This document shows, in pieces, positions 50,554-52,613 of a stretch of DNA of 52,613 nt. The notes beneath the pieces are model-generated. The model saw only the letters and a program-made list of their open reading frames with translations. It made no database searches and was not told the origin of the DNA. Location of the stretch: positions 1 to 52,613 of the forward strand of contig CAMCRZ010000016.1 in NCBI GenBank assembly GCA_945877425.1, written 5' to 3'. Both the position numbers and the translations under genes were made by a program. The stretch is from an uncultured Treponema sp. Lineage in GTDB: Bacteria > Spirochaetota > Spirochaetia > Treponematales > Treponemataceae. Within the stretch, counting starts at the first letter, position 1. Every line of letters starts with the position of its first letter.

Positions 50554-51628
50554 TACTCTTACCTTTTTTAATTCCAAGAATGCACCATCGCAAAAACGGA
50601 ATGTTTGAAATAATTGCATTTAAAATCCAGCTTCCCAAAAAAGCGGAAACTGTAACTATAAGATACGACGGCAATGCAGAAACTGAAGTGTATCTGTTTA
50701 AATAATATGCAGCAGCAGAAAGGGGCAGGTAGTGAAAAATATAAAGCGGAAAACTGTTCTTTCTCATAAATGTGAAAAAGGAATTTGTCTTATCTAAATA
50801 ACGTTTTGCGCCTCCTAAAATTGCAAGGCATGTAAACCACATAAAAGCTGTGGCAGCAGGATTGTTTAAAACCGGCGGTTCAACGTAGCTTTGTCCGAAG
50901 TAAAAGTAAACATACACAGCGCCAAGAATTACAGCAATGCACGCAAAGGGAAAAAATAATCTGCTGATTTTTTCGATTACAGGCTCATGGGAAAAAACAA
51001 AATATCCTGTAAAAAATGCAAAACCGTAAATTCCAAAACGATATACTAGGATTATGGGTGTGTTTAAAATGTGTGAAGCTCCGTAAGATGCAATTCCAAG
51101 CAAAAGTACAACGGCAATATTTGACTTTCCGCAGAAATTGTAAAACCTGTCGTTTCTGTCAATTTTCTTTACAAGAAGAAGCAGCACAGAAAAAATCCAC
51201 AGCATCTGGATAAACCAGAGTACGCCAGTTCCGGAAAATGCCATGATGAAATATAAAGCAGCTTTGGGAAAATCTTTCGGGAAATATTCAAATCCGTTTC
51301 CTATTGATATGTTGAAATATCCTTGAATCCAATGAAAGACAAAAAGTGCAAGTGTAGAAGGAATTAAAAGTTTCCGTGTCCGAGATTTTAGAAATTCTTT
51401 GCCTGTATGATTTTCAAGAAAAGCCCGTGAACTTATTCCTGCAACAATAAACAGAATTACCATAAACCATGGATACAAAATGTACTGCACTGCATCCTGC
51501 GCCTGAAAATCAGAAAAAGGACCTACAATGCCTGACGTACAGATTCCGTTGTAAATGTAAATTATATGGTAAATTACGACAAGAAAAACCGTCATCCAGC
51601 GGATATTGTCAATGTAATGTTTTCGCAT
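50546..51628 (-). CDS. Acyltransferase 3 family membrane protein
   Basis: The 360-residue protein has about ten hydrophobic segments and the family start RKHYIDNIRWMTVFLVVIYH, which holds the conserved His. An Arg-containing loop (SSRAFLENHTGKEFLKSRTRK, quoted in part: KSRTRKLLIPS) follows, along with FPLYIFHYLPL near the C-terminus. Members O-acylate sugars of cell-envelope glycans or other extracytoplasmic molecules. ATG 51628 follows AGGTAGGA; the frame is open upstream. It overlaps the XRE-AbrB gene, and a 224-base AT-rich gap separates it from the divergent aspS. The acceptor is not known. Confidence 0.85.
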   Translation of the reverse strand: MRKHYIDNIRWMTVFLVVIYHIIYIYNGICTSGIVGPFSDFQAQDAVQYILYPWFMVILFIVAGISSRAFLENHTGKEFLKSRTRKLLIPSTLALFVFHWIQGYFNISIGNGFEYFPKDFPKAALYFIMAFSGTGVLWFIQMLWIFSVLLLLVKKIDRNDRFYNFCGKSNIAVVLLLGIASYGASHILNTPIILVYRFGIYGFAFFTGYFVFSHEPVIEKISRLFFPFACIAVILGAVYVYFYFGQSYVEPPVLNNPAATAFMWFTCLAILGGAKRYLDKTNSFFTFMRKNSFPLYIFHYLPLSAAAYYLNRYTSVSALPSYLIVTVSAFLGSWILNAIISNIPFLRWCILGIKKGKSNV

Positions 51629-51852
51629 AATTTTCCTACCTTTGCAATTTTTTTTAACATTTGTAATAGTGTAGCAGTAAAGTGCGGAAAATCCCAGCAA
51701 TTTGTTTTTACATAAAAGAGTGGAATTTGTTAAGAAAAAGTGCATTTTTGAAAAGCCTGAAGTTTGCCATGGAAGTAGAATATGAATAGAAAATAAATCG
51801 AAAGAAAAAACTACTTTATTAAAAAAGTTAAAATCACTAGAATGATTTTACT

Positions 51853-52613
51853 ATGGAAAATTCAAAGCGAACAGTTACTTGCGGCCAGCTTACAAAGGCT
51901 GATGTGGGCAAGAAAGTTGTATTAAATGGTTGGGTCAGCCGCACTCGTGATTTGGGCGGTCTTGTTTTTATTCGTTTGCGTGACCGTTATGGAATTACTC
52001 AGGTTATGGTGGGCGACAATGCTTCTGCCGAAGTAAAGAAAATTGCTGCTAGTTTAAAAAGTGAATATTGTATTGCAGTAGAAGGCGTTGTTGCAGCCCG
52101 TGCAGAAAAAGATATTAACAAAGAAATGCCTACAGGCGAAATTGAAGTTGAAGCATCGGACATCGAGATTTTTACAACTTCACAGGAATTGCCGTTCAGC
52201 ATTGAAGAAGTGCGCCAGAAAGACGGAACTCTTGTAATTCCAAATGAAGACTTGCGCTTAAAATACCGTTATCTTGACTTGCGTCGTGAGCCTATGCAGA
52301 AGAACATCATCCTGCGTTCGGCTGTTACTTTTGCAACTCGGGAATATCTTACATCAAAAGGATTTCTTGAAATTGAAACTCCAACTTTTATAAAATCAAC
52401 GCCGGAAGGTGCAAGGGATTACCTTGTTCCAAGCCGTGTTCATCCTGGAAAATTTTATTCACTTCCACAAAGCCCTCAACTTTACAAACAGCTTTTGATG
52501 GTTTCTGGATTTGACAAGTATTTCCAGATTGCACGCTGTTATCGTGATGAAGATGCACGTGGTGACCGTCAGCCTGAATTTACCCAAATCGATATGGAAT
52601 TGAGTTTTACAAA
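51853..52613 (+). CDS. aspS: Aspartyl-tRNA synthetase, 5' part
   Basis: The first 253 codons are present and the gene runs off the window. The N-terminal anticodon-binding OB fold is seen at about residues 18-105 ([21 protein letters not shown]), followed by class II motif elements: [31 protein letters not shown] region (quoted in part: [13 protein letters not shown]), and the motif 2 block [22 protein letters not shown]. It charges tRNA-Asp. The ATG has no ribosome binding site; a -10-like TAGAAT (51838-51843) lies nine bases upstream, so the leader may be very short, though the -35 is poor. Confidence 0.96.
   Translation, partial: MENSKRTVTCGQLTKADVGKKVVLNGWVSRTRDLGGLVFIRLRDRYGITQVMVGDNASAEVKKIAASLKSEYCIAVEGVVAARAEKDINKEMPTGEIEVEASDIEIFTTSQELPFSIEEVRQKDGTLVIPNEDLRLKYRYLDLRREPMQKNIILRSAVTFATREYLTSKGFLEIETPTFIKSTPEGARDYLVPSRVHPGKFYSLPQSPQLYKQLLMVSGFDKYFQIARCYRDEDARGDRQPEFTQIDMELSFT

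Overview
The window reads as a stretch of a spirochaete chromosome, most likely a host-associated (gut or rumen type) Treponema. The reasons are its AT-rich coding sequence, the protein families present (spirochaete-style CheB/CheR, a diverged Rex, enzyme I of the PTS, LptABC with a lipoprotein-like LptC, many lipoboxes) and the gene order after the alpha operon. The organism call is inference; no rRNA or other marker gene is complete enough here to name a species. No tRNA, rRNA, CRISPR array, prophage or insertion sequence was seen.

Layout. 1-3.2 kb: end of the ribosomal alpha operon (rpsM, rpsK, rpsD, rpoA, rplQ) plus a 77-residue zinc-ribbon protein. 3.2-8.6 kb: a complete branched-chain amino acid ABC importer (livJ, a terminator, then livHMGF) ending in a CBS-CBS-ACT sensor protein. 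8.7-16.7 kb, minus strand: lptC-lptA-lptB behind pyrG, an RseC-like membrane protein, a TPR protein, a polyprenyl synthase, cheB and cheR. 17-19 kb: a long-chain acyl-CoA ligase. 19-25.6 kb, minus: rsm22-like, merR, der, ptsI, rlmB and a SEC-C protein. 25.8-31.3 kb: a PAQR/hemolysin III protein, serA, serC, rex, and a lipoprotein of the endonuclease/exonuclease/phosphatase fold. 31.5-36.5 kb: two tandem paralogous exported proteins of unknown function, ygiQ, and a cysteine-cluster protein. 36.7-39.2 kb: a Dam-type methyltransferase with an AlwI-like type IIS endonuclease. 39.2-52.6 kb: a PfoR-like PTS IIC protein; a minus-strand unit of SLC13 permease, cytidylate-kinase-like protein and FNT channel; an AraC regulator divergent from a two-gene heterodimeric ABC exporter; a membrane HD-GYP protein; an XRE-AbrB regulator overlapping an acyltransferase; and the 5' part of aspS.

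Most notable points. (1) The CTP synthase has Asp383 where the glutaminase nucleophile Cys is expected, and an altered oxyanion loop, while the synthetase half looks intact. (2) Several minus-strand genes (cheR and ispA-like best, a SEC-C gene and ptsI less surely) have good sigma70-type promoters so close to the start codon that the mRNA would be leaderless or nearly so. (3) A family of GC-rich mosaic intergenic repeats recurs at five or six gene-block borders, including a 36-nt perfect inverted match 9 kb apart. (4) Two tandem paralogous exported proteins, one with an Asp/Tyr-rich 11-residue repeat tail, have no function I can name. (5) Rex-type operator half-sites lie just upstream of rex. 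(6) The restriction-modification pair makes sense as a GGATC cutter protected by GATC methylation.
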